From Streptomyces sp. DvalAA-43 (GTDB lineage: Bacteria > Actinomycetota > Actinomycetes > Streptomycetales > Streptomycetaceae), in contig NZ_FMBW01000031.1 of assembly GCF_900091725.1 (NCBI RefSeq), positions 284,476 through 348,475 of the forward strand: a stretch of DNA of 64,000 nucleotides. Reading direction: 5' to 3'. The notes under the pieces were generated by a model. The model saw only the letters and a program-made list of their open reading frames with translations, made no database searches and was not told the origin of the DNA. The stretch's first letter is position 1. Each line of letters starts with the position of its first letter. This document shows, piece after piece, positions 18,001 through 27,151 of the stretch. The position numbers and the translations under genes are program-made.

Positions 18001-18569
18001 AGGGGCCGTCCGTATCCGGGCGGTGACGTCCCTTCCAGCGGACGGGTGTGGGCGGTGGAGAGCAGTTGCAGCCCGAGCCGGAGCCGACGGCGGGCCTCGT
18101 CCTCGGTGACCCCGAGGTCGGCCGCGGTCTGCCGGTAGTCCCGGCGCTGGATGTACGCGAGCTCCAGCGCGGCCCGCAACGGGGCGGGCATGGACGCGAC
18201 GATGTAGTCGGCCCGCGCCGAGGCCGTGGCCCGGTGCACCCGCTCCTCCAGCGCGCCGCCGTCGTCGTCCGCGCCGCCCCGGCCGTACTCCTCGCGCAGC
18301 CGCCGCACGGACTGGCGGTGCGTGAGCCGGGCCACCCAGGAGCGCATCGAGCCCTGCTTGGGGTCGTACGCGTCCGGGTTCTCCCACACGTAGCCGAAGA
18401 CCTCGCGGGTCACCAGGTCGGCGGCGGTCTCGTCGTCCAGCATCCGGTGGGCCTGGCTGTGCACGAGCGAGGCGAACCGGTCGTAGAGCTCGCCGAGGGC
18501 GGCCGCCTCACCGCGTGTCAGCCGCTGCTGCATCCTGCGGTCCCAGCGGGGTGGTGCGTTTTTCGCCAT
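17997..18569 (-). CDS. ECF RNA polymerase sigma factor
   Basis: This 190-residue sigma-70 factor has only regions 2 and 4: ALGELYDRFASLVHSQAHRML and TREVFGYVWENPDAYDP (region 2), WVARLTHRQSVRRLREEYG (2.4), and an HTH in region 4, ELAYIQRRDYRQTAADLGVTEDEARRRLRLGL (fragments shown are contiguous). The ATG has GGGGGTCTC upstream. Translation is coupled to the anti-sigma gene. Target promoters are unknown; an autoregulated promoter would lie in 18570-18848. Confidence 0.9.
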   Translation of the reverse strand: MAKNAPPRWDRRMQQRLTRGEAAALGELYDRFASLVHSQAHRMLDDETAADLVTREVFGYVWENPDAYDPKQGSMRSWVARLTHRQSVRRLREEYGRGGADDDGGALEERVHRATASARADYIVASMPAPLRAALELAYIQRRDYRQTAADLGVTEDEARRRLRLGLQLLSTAHTRPLEGTSPPGYGRPL

Positions 18570-18848
18570 GAGACCCCCAGCCCTGTTCCCCTCGTCACAC
18601 AGAATGTAGTCGGCGGTGCCGACGACACGCGTCCCTTTGTGGCAAGTACGCCCCTGAAGAGGCCCGGGATGGTAGGGAATGCGTCGTCGGGCGGCGGCGG
18701 AGCGCGGAGCCGAAACGATCATTTCTGCCCGAATCCGACTGTGTCCTGACAGGCCCTCGGTGTTTCGCGGGGGAGCGTCGGGGGCAGCCGCGAGAAGGAA
18801 CGGAAACGTCCGGATCGTCGGAATCCCCGGAACGAGAGGCCCAGTCGC

Positions 18849-19304
18849 GTGAGGAAACCCTGTCCTCCTGGAAACCGCCCCCGGGTCGCGACCTCCCACG
18901 TCCCCCGGCCCGCCCAGGAAAACTCCCGTAACACGCTCACCGTGGCCGAGACCGTGCGGGGCAAATGGACCGTACTGCACATACACGGCGAACTGGATCT
19001 GGTGACCTCGCCCGCGGTGCGCCAGTCCGTCCATGACGCCGTGGCGGTCGGCCGCCACGATGTGGTGCTCGATCTCTCCGAGGTCCTGTTCTGCGATTCC
19101 AGCGGCGTCGGCGTGCTGATCGCCGCCCGCCGTCTGATGCGCTCCTGCGGGGGCCGGCTGCGGCTGATCCTGCCGGCCCGGGGCGCGGAGGAGGGTTCCC
19201 ACGTCAACCGGGTGCTGGCCGCCCTCGGTGTACGCCGTCTCTTCGAGGTCTACCCCGACTGGGACGCGGCCGTCGACGAACGGTCCCGGCCGCTCTCCGC
19301 GTGA
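18849..19304 (+). CDS. STAS-domain anti-sigma factor antagonist
   Basis: The 151-residue protein is a SpoIIAA/BldG-type STAS domain from about residue 35: VLHIHGELDLVTSPAVRQSV, then VVLDLSEVLFCDSSGVGVL, where the Ser in CDSSG is the conserved phospho-acceptor. Dephosphorylated antagonists bind HATPase-type anti-sigma kinases and release sigma. A basic 35-residue leader is unusual. It is divergent from the ECF sigma gene but likely acts on a SigF/SigB-type switch; the HATPase protein at 27152 is one possible partner. Confidence 0.88.
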   Translation: MRKPCPPGNRPRVATSHVPRPAQENSRNTLTVAETVRGKWTVLHIHGELDLVTSPAVRQSVHDAVAVGRHDVVLDLSEVLFCDSSGVGVLIAARRLMRSCGGRLRLILPARGAEEGSHVNRVLAALGVRRLFEVYPDWDAAVDERSRPLSA

Positions 19305-19312
19305 GAGCCCGC

Positions 19313-19347
19313 CCGGGGCGCCGTGCACGAAGCACGCGGCGCCCCGG
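19313..19347. terminator. Terminator hairpin after the STAS gene
   Basis: CCGGGGCGCC and GGCGCCCCGG pair over ten bases, with GTGC/GCAC continuing the stem past a bulge. It sits between the convergent STAS and GH76 genes. Confidence 0.7.
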
Positions 19348-19364
19348 CGAGCGGGGGGCGGTCC

Positions 19365-20819
19365 TCAGGCCCGTGACGCCGCGTTGAGCAGGTCGAGGGC
19401 GCTGTGCTGGCAGCCGTTCCCGGTGGCGGAGAGCGGCCCGGCCCAGTGCGGTCCGTACTGGTCCAGCGCGTTGCGGTCCTTGGCGCGGGCGGTGTCCGCC
19501 TGCCGGTGCAGGTACGCGCTGTAGGGGTGGCCGTCCAGCTGCGCGTTCAGGATGCCGAGCCCCCTGGCGTAGGCGCCCTTGAACGAGTCGCCGTCGGTGG
19601 TGCAGTCGCTGTCCGGCTCGTAGGGCTCGTGCAGTGTTCCCCCGGGGTTGAGATAGCCGGACGACGTGGACGCGTCGGCCAGGGCGCGGGCCTCGTCCAG
19701 CAGCCCGCCGTCACCGGTGGCCCGGTACAGCTCGGTCAGCCCGGCCAGCATGACGCCCTGGTTGTACGTCCAGGTCACCTGGCCGTTGTTCGCGCAGGTG
19801 TCGCCCAGCCCGTCGTTGATCAGCCGGGACCCGTTGATCATGCCGCTGCCGCGGAACCACGACCATTCGTCCTTCGCCCGTTGCAGATAGCCGGTGTCGC
19901 CCGCGATCCGGTTGTGCAGGGCGGCGTTGAGGTGGAGGTAGAGCTCGTTGGTGATGGCGTTCTTGTACGGCTTGTCCTCGGCCCACTGGACGCCGCCCCC
20001 GCACCGCGAGGTCCAGTACGCGTGCATGTGGTCGGCGTCGGCGCGCGCGGTGTCGAGATAGCGGCGCTCACCGGTGGCGTCGTAGGCGGCCACCCAGGCC
20101 AGCCCCCACCAGCCGGTGTCGTCCAGGTACTCGTTGGTGAAGTTCCCGCCGTGCGACCCGATGTTCTTCTCGTATGTCCGGGAGATGGCGTACTTGTAGC
20201 TGGGCATCCCGCTGATGCGGATGTTGTCGATGAGGGACGTGAGCGAGGTCGCCGCGGTCCACCAGCCGGGGAACATCCCGGTGTCGCGGTTGTAGCGCAT
20301 CATCAGGGCGGTGGCGGCCGCGGTGCTCGGGCTCCAGGCGTTCCGGTCGACCCGGGCCCAGCCCGTGCAGGCGATCTCGGGGCGGTCGCCCGCCTTGCCG
20401 CAGGCGCGCAGGGCGCCGACGCCCGCGTTGTTCCAGTCGTCGACGTTGTACATCTGGCTGCGCCAGCCGCTGCGGCCCGAAGGGGTCCGGGTGTCCCCCA
20501 GCTTGCTGCCCGAGGCCCAGCTCGCGCCCCCGTCGAAGGAGCGGTCCAGCCAGACCTCGTCACCGGCGGCGCCGTCGTCGATCGACGCCCAGCCCATGAC
20601 ATCGTTGTCGGAGAGATGGAGTCCGATGGTCCGGGAGTGGACCGTGGCGCTGACCGGCACCCGGTCTCCCGTCGCGTACTGCGGGTCGCGGGCGTCGCAG
20701 TACGTGTCGCAGAGCGCCGTGCCCGCCGCCTCGGCCGGGGCCGACGACAGCGCCGGCAGCAGGGCGAGCAGACAGGGCAGGACGGCCAGTGGCCGGAGGC
20801 GGTTCGTACCTCTGAGCAT
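19365..20819 (-). CDS. Secreted glycoside hydrolase family 76 (endo-alpha-1,6-mannanase-like)
   Basis: The 484-residue protein has a classical signal peptide cleaved near APAEA-AG, an N-terminal beta-rich extension with Cys pairs, then an (alpha/alpha)6 GH76 domain. The paired catalytic Asp motif is YLDDTGWWGLAWVAAYD at about residues 229-245; further conserved segments are NELYLHLNAALHNR and WTYNQGVMLAGLTELY. GH76 enzymes cleave alpha-1,6-mannans such as fungal wall and mycobacterial-type polysaccharides. The ATG has AGGAG upstream. It is divergent from the EF-hand gene across 224 bp. Confidence 0.88.
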   Translation of the reverse strand: MLRGTNRLRPLAVLPCLLALLPALSSAPAEAAGTALCDTYCDARDPQYATGDRVPVSATVHSRTIGLHLSDNDVMGWASIDDGAAGDEVWLDRSFDGGASWASGSKLGDTRTPSGRSGWRSQMYNVDDWNNAGVGALRACGKAGDRPEIACTGWARVDRNAWSPSTAAATALMMRYNRDTGMFPGWWTAATSLTSLIDNIRISGMPSYKYAISRTYEKNIGSHGGNFTNEYLDDTGWWGLAWVAAYDATGERRYLDTARADADHMHAYWTSRCGGGVQWAEDKPYKNAITNELYLHLNAALHNRIAGDTGYLQRAKDEWSWFRGSGMINGSRLINDGLGDTCANNGQVTWTYNQGVMLAGLTELYRATGDGGLLDEARALADASTSSGYLNPGGTLHEPYEPDSDCTTDGDSFKGAYARGLGILNAQLDGHPYSAYLHRQADTARAKDRNALDQYGPHWAGPLSATGNGCQHSALDLLNAASRA

Positions 20820-21043
20820 CTTCGACTCCTGGGGGATCGGCGGTGGCCCGTGCCGGATGTCGGCCACCCGGCGGGGATGGCGGTGCCCGCGCCCGAGCCT
20901 AGGAACGGACGCGGCCCCGCGACAGGGCCCGGGGGCCCAGAGCGGCCGGGCGGGAAGGGGCATCGGTGACGGGTTGTCGCTCGGGCGGAGCGCGTAAGCG
21001 CGTAAGTGACACGTGGCGCCCTCCGGCGTCGTACGCTCCCCGC

Positions 21044-21565
21044 ATGGACAGCGCAGAGTATGAGCGCAAGATCGCCTTCCGCTTCGCCGCCTTCGACCAG
21101 GACGGCAACGGATGCATCGATCGCGCGGATTTCAGTGCCGCCGCCGCCCGACTGCTCGCCGAATTCGGTACGACGGCGCGCTGCGACAAGGGCCAGGCGC
21201 TCTACACCGGGGCCGAGGCGCTCTGGCAGGGCATGGCGGGCATCGCCGATGTCGACGGGGACCAGCGCGTCACCCGTGAGGAGTTCGTGGGCGGGGCCGT
21301 GAAACGGCTGCGCGACAACCCGGAGCGCTTCGCGGAGATCGCCCGGCCCTTCCTGCGCGCGGCGATCGCCGTGGCGGACCAGGACGACCTGGGCGCGGCT
21401 CCCGTACCGGCCGTGGTGCGGGCCCTCAAGGTGCTGGGCGCGGACGCCGGGACGGCGGAGCTCGCGGCACGGAGCCTGGACGCGGACGAGGACGGTGTGA
21501 TCACGGAGGACGAGGCGGTGTCGGCGTTCGCCGCGTACTTCACGGTGATCGCCCCGGACACGTAG
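21044..21565 (+). CDS. EF-hand calcium-binding protein (calerythrin-like)
   Basis: The 173-residue protein has four EF-hand positions. Loops DQDGNGCIDRAD (18-29), DVDGDQRVTREE (69-80) and DADEDGVITEDE (near 150) have ligand residues at positions 1, 3, 5 and 12. The remaining loop (DQDDLGAAPVP, about 115) has lost the Gly/ligand pattern, giving three functional sites as in calerythrin. It is probably a cytosolic Ca2+ buffer or sensor. Confidence 0.92.
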   Translation: MDSAEYERKIAFRFAAFDQDGNGCIDRADFSAAAARLLAEFGTTARCDKGQALYTGAEALWQGMAGIADVDGDQRVTREEFVGGAVKRLRDNPERFAEIARPFLRAAIAVADQDDLGAAPVPAVVRALKVLGADAGTAELAARSLDADEDGVITEDEAVSAFAAYFTVIAPDT

Positions 21566-21579
21566 GGCCACGGGACCAC

Positions 21580-21620
21580 GGGGGCGCGGGTGCCCGCCCG
21601 GCGCCCGCACCCCCGCCCCC
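21580..21620. terminator. Bidirectional terminator hairpin
   Basis: GGGGGCGCGGGTGC and GCACCCCCGCCCCC pair with one mismatch and abut the stop codon of the convergent CoA-ligase gene. Confidence 0.7.
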
Positions 21621-23159
21621 TCAGGCGAACCGCTCCCGCAGCCGGTACTTCAGCACCTTCCGCAGGGCCTCGTTGCGCGGCAGGGCGTCCACCACCTCCA
21701 GCCGCTCCGGCAGCTTGTGCACGGAGAGCCCCTCGGCGCGCAGATACGCCGTGACCTCCGCCAGCGTCAGCGGCCCGGCGCCCGCCGGCTGTTCCACGAC
21801 CGCGCAGACCAGCTCGCCCCGCTCGCGGTCCGGGAGCCCGATCACCGCCGTGTCCCCGACGTCCGGATGCCGGTGCAGCAGGTCCTCTATCTCCTTGGCG
21901 GAGATGTTCTCGCCCTTGCGGATGATGATGTCCTTCAGCCGCCCGGTGAGTACCAGATGGCCGCTCTCCCGGACATGGCCGACATCGCCGGTGATCAGGA
22001 AGCCCTCGGCGTCGAACACCGCCGCCGACGCCACCGGGTCCAGATAGCCCGCGCAGACGGCCTCCCCGCGCAGCCGCACCTCGCCGTCCGTGCCGCGCGG
22101 CAGCGGCTTGCCGCCCTCGTCGGTGATCCGGATCTCCATGCCCGCGGGCGGCCGCCCCTCCGTCCCGGCGAGGTGCTCCGCCGTGTCCTCGGGGTCGCCC
22201 ATCGTGATCATGGGGACCTCGGTCATCCCGTACCCGTGGGTGAGCTGGACGCCCATCTCCCGCACCACCGCGTGGTAGAGCTCCGGCGGTTTCGGCGCCC
22301 CGCCGCCCGCCAGCAGCCGCAGGGTGGGGACCGGCTTCCGGTCCGGCGCCCTGCGCTGCTCGGCCAGGAACATCGAGTAGAAGGCCGTGGACCCGCCCGC
22401 GACCGTCACCCCGTGGCGCCGGTACTCCGCCAGCGCGCCGGGTATCGCGAAGTGCTCGAACAGCACCGCGGGGAACCCGTACAGCAGCAGCATCACCGCG
22501 TAGTCCGGCCCGCCGACATGGGCGAACGGGAAGGCCACCGAACCGATGTCGTCCGCCGACAGCCGCAGCGCGTGGGCCAGGCAGGAGCCGCCCGCGATCA
22601 GGCTGCGGTCGGTGTGCAGCACCCCCTTCGGGTCGGAGGTGGTGCCCGAGGTCCAGTAGATCCAGCGCACCGCCGTACCGTCGGCGGGCGGCGGCGGGAG
22701 CACCGACGGATCGCCGTCCGGCAGCGAGTCGTACGCCTCGAAGACCACCGGCGGCCGGTCCGTGGTCAGCCGCGCGGCCATCGCCGTGTGGTCGAAGCCG
22801 CGCCAGGTGCCCGGTACGGCGAAGAACTCCGCCTTCGACCCGCGCAGCGCGAACCCCACCTCGCGGTCCCGGTAGAACGGGATGACCGGCGACTGCACGG
22901 CCCCGATCCGGGTCAGCGCGAACGACAGCAGCACCGTCTCGATCCGGGTCGGCAGCTGCCAGGCGACGACGGTGCCGGGGCGCACACCCATGCCCCAGAG
23001 CCCGGCCGCGACCCGTTCGCCACGGTCGCGCAGCTCGCCGAAGGTCAGGGTGCGGTCGTCCTGGATCAGGAACGGGCGGTCCGGGGTCAGGCCGGCCCGG
23101 CGTTCGACGAGTTCCCAGAAGGTGCCCGATGCACCCAGGGCGTGCGCGGTCTCGGTCAC
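21621..23159 (-). CDS. Acyl-CoA ligase (AMP-binding, alicyclic/fatty acid type)
   Basis: This 512-residue ANL-superfamily ligase has P-loop YWTSGTTSDPKG, HGYGMTE, TGDVGHV, hinge GRLKDIIIRKGENI and a C-terminal Lys in LPRNEALRKVLK. It would activate a carboxylic acid via acyl-AMP to acyl-CoA, the entry step of a beta-oxidation-like route. Sequence style is closest to cyclohexanecarboxylate/medium-chain ligases, but the substrate cannot be read off. GTG start. An operator copy (23176-23190) lies 17 bp upstream, and the divergent amidohydrolase operon carries another, so both directions are probably coregulated. Confidence 0.88.
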   Translation of the reverse strand: MTETAHALGASGTFWELVERRAGLTPDRPFLIQDDRTLTFGELRDRGERVAAGLWGMGVRPGTVVAWQLPTRIETVLLSFALTRIGAVQSPVIPFYRDREVGFALRGSKAEFFAVPGTWRGFDHTAMAARLTTDRPPVVFEAYDSLPDGDPSVLPPPPADGTAVRWIYWTSGTTSDPKGVLHTDRSLIAGGSCLAHALRLSADDIGSVAFPFAHVGGPDYAVMLLLYGFPAVLFEHFAIPGALAEYRRHGVTVAGGSTAFYSMFLAEQRRAPDRKPVPTLRLLAGGGAPKPPELYHAVVREMGVQLTHGYGMTEVPMITMGDPEDTAEHLAGTEGRPPAGMEIRITDEGGKPLPRGTDGEVRLRGEAVCAGYLDPVASAAVFDAEGFLITGDVGHVRESGHLVLTGRLKDIIIRKGENISAKEIEDLLHRHPDVGDTAVIGLPDRERGELVCAVVEQPAGAGPLTLAEVTAYLRAEGLSVHKLPERLEVVDALPRNEALRKVLKYRLRERFA

Positions 23160-23175
23160 GGCGTACCCCTCACAG

Positions 23176-23190
23176 CTGACGGATAGTCAG
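23176..23190. promoter_or_regulatory. Regulon operator, site A
   Basis: CTGACGGATAGTCAG has perfect CTGAC/GTCAG arms. It lies 17 bp upstream of the CoA-ligase start, within the shared divergent promoter region. Confidence 0.75.
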
Positions 23191-23263
23191 ATAGTGCGGA
23201 GAGCGTAGAGCGCCGCGCCTTGTCGGTCCAGGGGTGCGGGGCTAGCCTGGGGGCGACGTCAAT

Positions 23264-23278
23264 CTGACGGACCATCAG
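23264..23278. promoter_or_regulatory. Regulon operator, site B
   Basis: CTGACGGACCATCAG matches the consensus with one arm change. It lies 26 bp before the amidohydrolase ATG. Confidence 0.8.
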
Positions 23279-23303
23279 AAATGCGTGCGCCGAAGGGGAC
23301 ACC

Positions 23304-24509
23304 ATGACGGAACTGCCTCGGATCGTCAGCGTCGACGACCATGTGATCGAGCCGCCGCACCTCTTCTCGACCTGGCTGCCCGCCAAATACCGCGAGCGCG
23401 GCCCGCAGCCGCTGACCGCGGGCATCGGAGAGCTGGCGTACACCGGCGGCAAGTACGTCATCACGATGGACCCGGACGGCCCGCCCACCGACTGGTGGAT
23501 CTACGAGGACCTGAAGTTCCCGTACAAGCGCAATATCGCGGCCGTCGGCTTCGACCGCGACGACATGACGCTGGAGGGGATCACCCGGGCGGAGATGCGG
23601 CCCGGCTGCTGGGACCCGGCCGAGCGGCTCAAGGACATGGACCTCAACCACGTCGAGGCGAGCCTCTGCTTCCCCACCTTCCCGCGCTTCTGCGGCCAGA
23701 CCTTCGCCGAGGCGCACGACAAGGAGGTCGCGCTCGCCTGCGTCCGCGCCTACAACGACTGGATGGTGGAGGAGTGGTGCGGCGACAGCGGCGGCCGGCT
23801 CATCCCGCTCTGCATCATCCCGCTCTGGGACATCGACCTGGCCGTCGCCGAGATCCGGCGCAACGCGGCCCGGGGCGTGCGGGCGGTGACCTTCTCCGAG
23901 ATCCCCACCTACCTCGGCCTGCCGTCCATCCACAGCGGCTACTGGGACCCGTTCTTCGCCGTCTGCCAGGAGACCGGCACGGTCGTCAACATGCACATCG
24001 GGTCCAGCTCGCAGATGCCCGCCGCGTCACCGGACGCCCCGCCCGCCGTCCAGGCCAGCCTCTCCTTCAACAACGCCATGGCCTCGATGATGGACTTCCT
24101 GTTCAGCGGGGTCCTGGTGAAGTTCCCCCGGCTGAAGCTCGCCTACAGCGAGGGCCAGATGGGCTGGATCCCGTACGCCCTGGAGCGTGCCGACGACGTC
24201 TGGGAGGAGCACCGGGCCTGGGGCGGGGTGCGCGATCTGATCCCCGAGCCGCCGTCCACGTACTACTACCGGCAGATCTTCTGCTGCTTCTTCCGCGACA
24301 AGCACGGCGTCGCCTCGCTCGACGTCGTCGGACGCGACAACGCCACCTTCGAGACCGACTACCCGCACGTCGACTCGACCTTCCCGCACACCAAGGAGGT
24401 CGCCCTCGACCACGTCAAGGGGCTGGACGACGAGACCGTCTACAAACTGATGCGCGGAAACGCGATCAGGATGCTCGGCCTCGACCTGGACCGGGACCGG
24501 GCGAAGTAG
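23304..24509 (+). CDS. Amidohydrolase-2 family metal-dependent hydrolase/decarboxylase
   Basis: This 401-residue TIM-barrel protein is of the ACMSD-like amidohydrolase family. Metal-site candidates are D/H in SVDDHVIEPP (residues 9-18), His in VVNMHIGSS, and Asp/His in FETDYPHVDSTFPH near 350. Members decarboxylate or hydrolyse ring-fission products and related acids. It is the first gene of an operon with two acyl-CoA dehydrogenases seven and eight bases apart, suggesting action on an intermediate of the same acid-degradation pathway. The reaction is inferred only at family level. Confidence 0.85.
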   Translation: MTELPRIVSVDDHVIEPPHLFSTWLPAKYRERGPQPLTAGIGELAYTGGKYVITMDPDGPPTDWWIYEDLKFPYKRNIAAVGFDRDDMTLEGITRAEMRPGCWDPAERLKDMDLNHVEASLCFPTFPRFCGQTFAEAHDKEVALACVRAYNDWMVEEWCGDSGGRLIPLCIIPLWDIDLAVAEIRRNAARGVRAVTFSEIPTYLGLPSIHSGYWDPFFAVCQETGTVVNMHIGSSSQMPAASPDAPPAVQASLSFNNAMASMMDFLFSGVLVKFPRLKLAYSEGQMGWIPYALERADDVWEEHRAWGGVRDLIPEPPSTYYYRQIFCCFFRDKHGVASLDVVGRDNATFETDYPHVDSTFPHTKEVALDHVKGLDDETVYKLMRGNAIRMLGLDLDRDRAK

Positions 24510-24516
24510 GCGCGCG

Positions 24517-25677
24517 ATGGACCTCGCGTACACGGAGGAGGAGCAGGAGTTCCGGGCGCGGCTGCGCGCGTGGCTGGCCACCGTGCTCCCCGCACTGCCC
24601 GCGAAGCCCGCCCCCGACGACTGGCCGGGGCGCCGCGCGTACGACACGGCCTGGCAGCGGGCGCTGTACGACGCGGGCTACGCGGGTCTGCACTGGCCCG
24701 TCGACGCGGGCGGCCGGGGCGCCACCCCGACCCAGCACCTGATCTTCCTGGAGGAGACGGAACGGGCCGGGGCCCCGTACGTCGGCGCGAACTTCGTCGG
24801 GCTGCTGCACGCCGGCCCGACGATCGCCGCCGAGGGCACCGCGGAACAGCGGGCCCGCTGGCTGCCGCCGGTGCTGCGCGGCGACGAGATCTGGTGCCAG
24901 GGGTTCAGCGAGCCGGAGGCGGGGTCGGACCTCGCCGCGCTGCGGACCAGGGCGGTGCGCGACGGCGACCACTACGTGGTGAGCGGCAGCAAGATCTGGA
25001 CCTCGCACGCCGAGGTCGCCGACTGGTGCGAACTCCTGGTGCGCACCGACCCGGCGGCGCCCAGGCACCGCGGGATCAGCTGGCTCGCGATGGAGATGGA
25101 CGCGCCGGGGGTCACCGTCCGCCCGCTGCGCACCCTCGCCGGGTCCACCGAGTTCGCCGAGATGTTCCTCGACGAGGTGCGGGTGCCGGTCTCCCACCGC
25201 GTCGGCGCGGAGAACGACGGCTGGCGGGTCACCATGGTCACCCTCTCCTTCGAGCGCGGCACGGCGTTCGTCGGCGAGGTGGTCGCCTGCCGCCGCACCC
25301 TGGCGGCACTCGCGGCCGAGGCCCGGCGCAACGGGCGCTGGGACGACCCGGTACTGCGGCGCGGCCTCGGCAGGCTGAACGCCGAATTCCGGGCGCTGTG
25401 GCGGCTCACCCAGTGGAACGTCAGCGAGGCGCAGCGGGCCGGGTCCGGCGGCGTGCCCGGAACCGGCGGCTCGGTCTTCAAGCTGCGCTACTCGCACGCC
25501 CGCCAGGAGCTGTACGAGGCGGCTGCCGAGGTGCTCGGCGCGGACAGCGCGGACCTGGACCGGGAGTGGGCCCTGGACCGGCTCTCCTCGCTCTCGTACA
25601 CCATCGCCGCGGGCACCTCGCAGATCCAGCGGAACATCGTCGCCGAACGCATACTCGGCCTGCCGAAGGGGCGCTGA
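24517..25677 (+). CDS. Acyl-CoA dehydrogenase, subunit 1 (full-length FadE type)
   Basis: This 386-residue ACAD has the FAD/substrate loops WCQGFSEPEAGSDLAALRT and YVVSGSKIWTSHAE, and the C-terminal FAD contact GTSQIQRNIVAERILGLPKGR split across the end of the protein. Paired with the shorter ACAD seven bases downstream, it resembles the alpha2-beta2 heterotetrameric dehydrogenases of actinobacterial steroid side-chain degradation, in which each subunit gives part of the FAD site. It introduces a C2-C3 double bond into acyl-CoA. Operon: amidohydrolase, ACAD1, ACAD2. Confidence 0.9.
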   Translation: MDLAYTEEEQEFRARLRAWLATVLPALPAKPAPDDWPGRRAYDTAWQRALYDAGYAGLHWPVDAGGRGATPTQHLIFLEETERAGAPYVGANFVGLLHAGPTIAAEGTAEQRARWLPPVLRGDEIWCQGFSEPEAGSDLAALRTRAVRDGDHYVVSGSKIWTSHAEVADWCELLVRTDPAAPRHRGISWLAMEMDAPGVTVRPLRTLAGSTEFAEMFLDEVRVPVSHRVGAENDGWRVTMVTLSFERGTAFVGEVVACRRTLAALAAEARRNGRWDDPVLRRGLGRLNAEFRALWRLTQWNVSEAQRAGSGGVPGTGGSVFKLRYSHARQELYEAAAEVLGADSADLDREWALDRLSSLSYTIAAGTSQIQRNIVAERILGLPKGR

Positions 25678-25684
25678 CGCACTC

Positions 25685-26644
25685 ATGGACTTCCAGCTCT
25701 CGGACGACCAGCGGGCCCTGCGGGCGGGGGTGCGGGAACTCCTCGCCGGGCGCTTCGGCAGGGACCGGATGCGGGCCGCGCTGGACGCCGGTACCGGTGT
25801 GGACCGGGCCCTGTGGCGGGAGCTCGGCGAGGCCGGGTTCTTCGCGCTGCGGCTGCCGGAGGCGGAGGGGGGCGTCGGCCTGGGGCTGCCCGAGGCGGTC
25901 CTGCTCTTCGAGGAGGCGGGGCGCTCGCTGCTGCCGGGGCCGCTGATCGCCACCCATCTCGCGGCCGGTCCGGTGAAGGGCGCGGCCCAGGGCGAGGCGG
26001 TGGTGGCCGTGCTCGACGCGGGGCAGCCGGTGGCCCACCTGGGGGAGGCGGACGCGCTGCTCGTACTCGGCCCCGGGGACGGGCGGGGGGTGCCGGAGGA
26101 GTCCGCGACGGTACGGGAGGCCGCGACGGTACGGGAGGCCGCCGACCCCGTACGTTCGATCGACCCGTTCACGCCCCTGTGGCGGGTCGCGGAGCCGGCG
26201 GAGGCGGGCGAACCGCTGCCCCGGGACGGGCGGCTGCGTACGGAGGGCGCCCTGCTCGCCGCCGCCGAACAGCTCGGCAGCGCGGCCAGGACGACCGAGA
26301 TGGCCGTCCAACACGCCGGTGCGCGCGAACAGTTCGGCGCGCCGATCGGGTCCTTCCAGGCGGTCAAACACCTGTGCGCCGGGATGCTGGTCCGCGCCGA
26401 ACTGGCCCGCTGCGCGGTGTACGCGGCGGCCGTGACCGCGGACCCGGTCGAGATCGCGGGCGCCAAACTGCTCGCCGACGACGCGGCGGTCCGTAACGCG
26501 CGGGACTGCCTCCAGGTACACGGCGGCATGGGATTCACCTGGGAATCAGATGTTCACCTGCACCTCAAACGGGCCTGGCTGCGGTCCGGGCAGTGGCTGA
26601 CCGCGGCGGCGGCGGAGGAGGTGCTTGCGGGGAACCTGTGCTGA
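25685..26644 (+). CDS. Acyl-CoA dehydrogenase, subunit 2 (short partner)
   Basis: This 319-residue ACAD is shorter than the usual 380. It starts MDFQLSDDQRALRAGVREL. It retains the conserved AREQFGAPIGSFQAVKH and HGGMGFTWESDVHLHLKRAW motifs but has a reduced middle beta domain (residues 95-190) with the in-frame direct repeat ATVREAATVREAA. Two-gene ACAD pairs of unequal length form heterotetramers in cholesterol-type pathways. It probably functions only with the preceding subunit. Confidence 0.88.
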   Translation: MDFQLSDDQRALRAGVRELLAGRFGRDRMRAALDAGTGVDRALWRELGEAGFFALRLPEAEGGVGLGLPEAVLLFEEAGRSLLPGPLIATHLAAGPVKGAAQGEAVVAVLDAGQPVAHLGEADALLVLGPGDGRGVPEESATVREAATVREAADPVRSIDPFTPLWRVAEPAEAGEPLPRDGRLRTEGALLAAAEQLGSAARTTEMAVQHAGAREQFGAPIGSFQAVKHLCAGMLVRAELARCAVYAAAVTADPVEIAGAKLLADDAAVRNARDCLQVHGGMGFTWESDVHLHLKRAWLRSGQWLTAAAAEEVLAGNLC

Positions 26645-27151
26645 AGCCGGACGGGTTCCGTGCAGACTTCGGGCGCCCGGACGCCCGCCGCACACAGGTG
26701 ACGGACAGAGGCAGGAGCCTCACGCTGCGGAGTTACGCAGTGCAGTCGAAGGGCGCGGGCTCCGGTCCGCGCCCTTCACGTCTTCCGTCACGGGGTGGAG
26801 TCGGCGCCGGGCTCGGGTACGCTCCGTGGGATGCGACAGGAACTGGAACCGGGTGATCCGGGCGTTGCCCCCGCGGTGACTCCGGCCCGGAAGAGGTGCC
26901 CTGCTCGCGTTCCAGGCAGAAGCGCCGGGCGTGCCCGGGAGGCGGCTCCCGCGGCCTCTACGTGCTTCTGTTCGACTCCCCGCAACGTGCGTCGCACAGT
27001 ATGCACCACGGGTACTCCTTCGCGCTGGAATATGCCCGAAGCGCTTGTTGCGGTGACTGTACGTCAACCATGCTGTCTCGCAGGGGAATCACGTTCCGTG
27101 ACCCCGAGGAGGCGCGAGGCGATGTGTCCGCCGGTTCGGATGGTGTGAGCG
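26645..27151. other. Intergenic region: terminator plus leader of the ATP-binding protein gene
   Basis: After the ACAD operon there is a strong hairpin (26748-26777). The remaining roughly 370 bp has lower GC and no frame with Streptomyces codon bias. A short Cys-rich open frame from the ATG at 26831, preceded by a -10-like TACGCT, is possible but unconvincing. Confidence 0.5.
26748..26777. terminator. Terminator of the amidohydrolase-ACAD operon
   Basis: GAAGGGCGCGG-N8-CCGCGCCCTTC is a perfect 11-bp stem about 100 bp after the last ACAD stop. Confidence 0.75.

Noticed and set aside
26831..27148. Cys-rich short open frame before the HATPase gene
   Set aside because: It has a -10-like TACGCT upstream, but codon use is unlike the neighbours and no motif is seen; kept only as a remark in the intergenic entry.
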